Shown piece by piece: positions 61,407 to 64,000 of a stretch of 64,000 nt of DNA. The notes beneath the pieces are model-generated. The model saw only the letters and a program-made list of their open reading frames with translations. It had not been told where the DNA came from and did not search any database. The position numbers and the translations under genes are program-made. Location of the stretch: assembly GCA_015057705.1 (NCBI GenBank), contig SVDU01000027.1, positions 1-64,000 on the forward strand. Reading direction: 5' to 3'. The first letter of the stretch is position 1, and each line of letters opens with the position of its first letter. The stretch comes from Paenibacillaceae bacterium. Its GTDB lineage: Bacteria > Bacillota > Clostridia > Lachnospirales > Lachnospiraceae.

Positions 61407-62790
61407 AATCCATATTTCTCAATTTGAGTTCCTGACACTGGAGAGCCTGGAGATAGACCGGGAAGTGGGGGAACATGCAACCGCTTATATATGCGGATAT
61501 ATTCGTGATAAGGATGTGGAAGCTTACAAAGGTAAGTTACTGGAACGTATGTGGGTGAATATCACAGGAGAGGATGAAGAAGGGGGTACCCAGAATCTTA
61601 TGACAGGAATGATTGCTGGTTTTTCTCTGGAACCACAGCCTCATGCTACCATGCTTACCCTGACATTAAAAAGCGGTACATATATAATGGATGGGAATAA
61701 GCATTATCGTTCTTTTCAGGATACAGGTTTAACCTATCTGGATGTGTTAAGAGTCATAAATCAGACTTATGGTGAAGCTGATGTAAAAGTGAAGGGAGTT
61801 CTGGATTCCTCTACCATAGACTTTTTATTGCAATACAACGAGACTGACTGGGAGTTTATCAGGAGGATTGCCAGCCGTTTTGGTATGGCTGTAACACCTG
61901 CGATTACCAGAGAGGGAGCTTATTACTTTATAGGTGATGCTAATTATTCTACGTACACCATGCCTGAATCTGCCAGCTTTAGTGTGGGTAAACGAGTCGA
62001 TAATTATATGAAATGTGGAGGAAGCAGTTCTAATTCACTTATGGAACAGGATTACATGGAATACCGCATTACTTCAAGGGATATTTATGATTTATGGGAC
62101 AGGCTTATGTTGGGGAACGAAGGTGGGTATGTGTGTAAAATTGAAAGTAAATATTTACATGAGGAGTTAACACACACCTATATATTACGGCCTATCAATG
62201 GAATGCGCGTAATGTTGAAGTCAAACAATTATCAGTCAGGATGCTCCTTCCAGGCATCAGTCAGAGAAGTCACTGGAGATATGGTAAAGATTGAATTGGT
62301 TGGAGATGAAAATGCCAGACAAAATATAACGAAATGGTTCCCTTATTCCACAGGATACTCATCCCCTGATGGAGCAGGGTGGTACTGCATGCCGGAACCC
62401 GGAGATCGCGTCCGCCTGCAGATTCCAGATCAGATCGAAGAGAATGGTTATGTAATCAGTTCTGTACATATGAAGACGGGAACTGACAGGAAGAATCCCG
62501 ATCATAAGTCTTTTAAGACGAAATATGGAAAGGAATTACTATTTACGCCCGACAGTGTTGAACTTACTAACAACAAAGGGATGTCAATCAGAATAAAGGA
62601 TGGGGAAGGGGTACAGATAAAAAGCAGCAAAGATATATCTATATCTTCCGGAGGCAACATGACTATTTCCAGTGAAGATGCCTCTCTTGTGATAGCTGGA
62701 AAAACACATGTTAATATCAAGCAGGGGGGATCAGGGTTATCAATAGATAAGGATATTACATTTACCGGCGGAAAGATAAGGATACAATAA
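61393..62790 (+). CDS. VgrG-like spike protein (copy 2)
   Basis: A 465-residue VgrG/gp27-gp5-like spike without the C-terminal extension of copy 1. QYNETDWEFIRRIASRFGMA is the gp27-like signature (~residue 150). GWYCMPEPGDRVRLQIPDQI is the OB fold (~335). The C terminus is a short beta-helix of Ser/Gly/Ile repeats (IKDGEGVQIKSSKDISISSG, then GNMTISSEDASLVI), the usual spike tip that a PAAR protein would cap. AAAGGAGAA precedes the ATG. Confidence 0.78.
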   Translation: MKADKIHISQFEFLTLESLEIDREVGEHATAYICGYIRDKDVEAYKGKLLERMWVNITGEDEEGGTQNLMTGMIAGFSLEPQPHATMLTLTLKSGTYIMDGNKHYRSFQDTGLTYLDVLRVINQTYGEADVKVKGVLDSSTIDFLLQYNETDWEFIRRIASRFGMAVTPAITREGAYYFIGDANYSTYTMPESASFSVGKRVDNYMKCGGSSSNSLMEQDYMEYRITSRDIYDLWDRLMLGNEGGYVCKIESKYLHEELTHTYILRPINGMRVMLKSNNYQSGCSFQASVREVTGDMVKIELVGDENARQNITKWFPYSTGYSSPDGAGWYCMPEPGDRVRLQIPDQIEENGYVISSVHMKTGTDRKNPDHKSFKTKYGKELLFTPDSVELTNNKGMSIRIKDGEGVQIKSSKDISISSGGNMTISSEDASLVIAGKTHVNIKQGGSGLSIDKDITFTGGKIRIQ

Positions 62791-63392
62791 TGGATCGAAA
62801 AGAAGAATTAATGACAGCCATGGAATCCCTCCTGCCTGAACAATTATCAAAAAGTATCAGGAGTATTACACTGCATTTTGAAAAACATAGCAAGGAGATC
62901 GTACATACATTTCTGGAAGCTTTCAAAAAAGCGGTAGAACAGGCCGCAGTTCTTCAAGACGAGAAGAAAAAAGGAAAGGTGAGATATATTCTCTTTTCAT
63001 ACTTGCACAGTAGTATTTTTTTACAACGCTATCTTATCAGGATCGATTTAATGGATCATGCATTTTACAGCGATTCGTCTCAGGCTGTGTCTTACTGGGA
63101 TGCCAGAGATATTTATCAGCTTTTTGAGGGAGATGTGGAAGCTATAAGAGAAGAATTAGGGAAAAATTACCCCAGAATCCGTGAATATGAAGCTGATTAT
63201 ATACGCTACGCTTATGCACCGTATTATCATGGAGTGACCAAAGCATTTTTACAGGCAATGCTGGAGGAAGCATTGCCTGAGAGCAATTTTCTTCCACAAC
63301 AAGAGCGATTAGAGAGTTTTGTAAGTATTCTGTTCGGAGAGTATATGGGAGAAGCAGACATTCTCTTTCATATAGGGGAGGAGTCAATATGA
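62790..63392 (+). CDS. Unknown helical accessory protein of the injection locus
   Basis: A 200-residue, largely helical soluble protein beginning MDRKEELMTAMESLLPEQLS with a central aromatic stretch (YILFSYLHSSIFLQRYLIRI). I recognise no family. It overlaps the second VgrG stop by one base and the next start by four, so it is part of the same translated series, between spike and probable cargo genes. Confidence 0.6.
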   Translation: MDRKEELMTAMESLLPEQLSKSIRSITLHFEKHSKEIVHTFLEAFKKAVEQAAVLQDEKKKGKVRYILFSYLHSSIFLQRYLIRIDLMDHAFYSDSSQAVSYWDARDIYQLFEGDVEAIREELGKNYPRIREYEADYIRYAYAPYYHGVTKAFLQAMLEEALPESNFLPQQERLESFVSILFGEYMGEADILFHIGEESI

Positions 63393-63910
63393 GATATTTC
63401 ATGATATATGCTGATAAAAAGAATCCGCAGCCGCGATTTCTTGACTGGTACACTCAAATAAGACCGGGTAGAACGGATAGTCAGATCTATGAGGAGCTTT
63501 CCAGACAGAATCATTTTCAAATAGAATTAAACAGGGAGATATCATTCATGGACCTTATTTGCCACCCCTGTTTCATGGTTTCAAAGGAATTTGCAGCATT
63601 AATCAGAGTATATAGTCCGGAAATTCAGTTTAAATACGCAACACTAAATGATAAGGAAAACAGGAGAAGTGTTTTTTACCAGATTCCTAATTTACCACAA
63701 CTGGATTGTCTGGATGAAAAAAGTGAAATAAGCAGAGATGGAAGTGTAATTATTAAAGGTATTTTAAAAAAAGAGAAAATACAAACACATTCTATTTTCA
63801 GGCTTGGGGGTATAAAAGGACGATATATTGTGGCAGATTTAAAATTTGTAGAGAGTGCCTGCCGAAGAGAAGTTATGGGTATGAGAATAGAAGAATTTGT
63901 GGTAGAATGA
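63389..63910 (+). CDS. Unknown protein, possibly DUF1629/immunity-like
   Basis: A 173-residue alpha/beta protein. FMVSKEFAALIRVYSPEIQF and the closing GRYIVADLKFVESACRRE loosely recall DUF1629 (Imm11-type) proteins that neutralise toxins; this is a weak resemblance. GGGGAGGAG precedes the ATG. It lies directly before the probable PAAR-like gene, a usual place for immunity or adaptor genes. Confidence 0.5.
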   Translation: MRYFMIYADKKNPQPRFLDWYTQIRPGRTDSQIYEELSRQNHFQIELNREISFMDLICHPCFMVSKEFAALIRVYSPEIQFKYATLNDKENRRSVFYQIPNLPQLDCLDEKSEISRDGSVIIKGILKKEKIQTHSIFRLGGIKGRYIVADLKFVESACRREVMGMRIEEFVVE

Positions 63911-63923
63911 AAGGAGAAAGCGT

Positions 63924-64000
63924 ATGGGTTGGTTTTCCTGGTTACCCGGTATGTCTGAAAAAAAAGAAGAGAAACCACCGGAGCCCTTGGTGCTAGGTGC
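63924..64000 (+). CDS. Start of a probable PAAR-like (DUF4280) gene, cut by the window edge
   Basis: Twenty-five residues are visible: MGWFSWLPGMSEKKEEKPPE then PLVLGA. AAAGGAGAA precedes the ATG. DUF4280 PAAR-like proteins begin their domain with a similar (V/L)-x-G-A-x-L-x-C stretch, so a spike-capping or toxin-bearing protein is likely, but the diagnostic cysteines lie outside the window. Confidence 0.4.
   Translation, partial: MGWFSWLPGMSEKKEEKPPEPLVLG

Noticed and set aside
44545-64000. Integrated prophage tail module as the explanation of the contractile genes
   Set aside because: No capsid, terminase, portal, integrase or lysis genes are seen, and FHA, PP2C, Hsp70-like and VgrG genes do not fit a phage. 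A complete exclusion needs the flanking sequence.
1-64000. CRISPR arrays, tRNA or rRNA genes, insertion sequences
   Set aside because: No regularly spaced repeats, cloverleaf-like sequences, rRNA segments or transposase reading frames were recognised in the window.

Overview
The window looks like chromosome of a spore-forming anaerobic Clostridia, most likely a Lachnospiraceae-type organism. The grounds are a SpoVAF/GerA-type spore germination protein, AddAB instead of RecBCD, strong AGGAGG ribosome binding sites, moderate-low GC, and a selenium-dependent anaerobic purine pathway. The genus is inference. I saw no rRNA, tRNA, CRISPR array, insertion sequence or prophage integrase.

Region 1 (1-11.9 kb) is housekeeping: spoVAF, a YitT-family membrane protein behind a structured, terminator-bearing leader, a MATE efflux protein, an FMN-binding-like protein, and addB-addA.

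Region 2 (11.9-36.9 kb) is a purine-catabolic, selenium/molybdenum island. selD, a cysteine-desulfurase-like gene and a DUF3343 gene supply selenium. A guanine-class riboswitch precedes guanine deaminase and an NCS2 permease. A leftward operon carries a PAS/HTH regulator, diaminopropionate ammonia-lyase, ygeY, ygeW, carbamate kinase, a xanthine/uracil-type permease and tspO. Divergent from it run ssnA, ygfK, a selenium-dependent-type xanthine dehydrogenase, dihydropyrimidinase, yqeC, a molybdopterin-binding protein, yqeB and a MocA-like nucleotidyltransferase. Together these match the anaerobic purine/urate degradation cluster known from gut bacteria: oxidation and deamination of purines, ring opening, and recovery of ammonia, carbamoyl phosphate (ATP) and diaminopropionate (pyruvate).

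Region 3 (37-44.5 kb) is signalling: a GGDEF/HD-GYP protein, a LytTR response regulator with an adjacent membrane protein but no kinase, a lipoprotein with an internal duplication, and a VWA-domain membrane protein. The lipoprotein and VWA genes have near-identical promoters carrying ATTACATG direct repeats 21 bp apart, the geometry expected for a LytTR operator.

Region 4 (44.5-64 kb, running off the right edge) is a contractile-injection-system-like locus of a Gram-positive type. It holds one large sheath protein that looks like a TssB-TssC fusion, a 30-residue membrane peptide, two paralogous Hcp-like tube proteins, DnaJ and Hsp70-like chaperones, two FHA proteins, two PP2C-like proteins, baseplate candidates, two VgrG-like spikes flanking two paralogous DcrB/EagR-like proteins, accessory proteins, and the start of a probable PAAR-like (DUF4280) gene. 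No ClpV-type ATPase, TssJLM membrane complex or kinase is seen before the window ends. This locus and its probable LytTR control are the most interesting part of the window.
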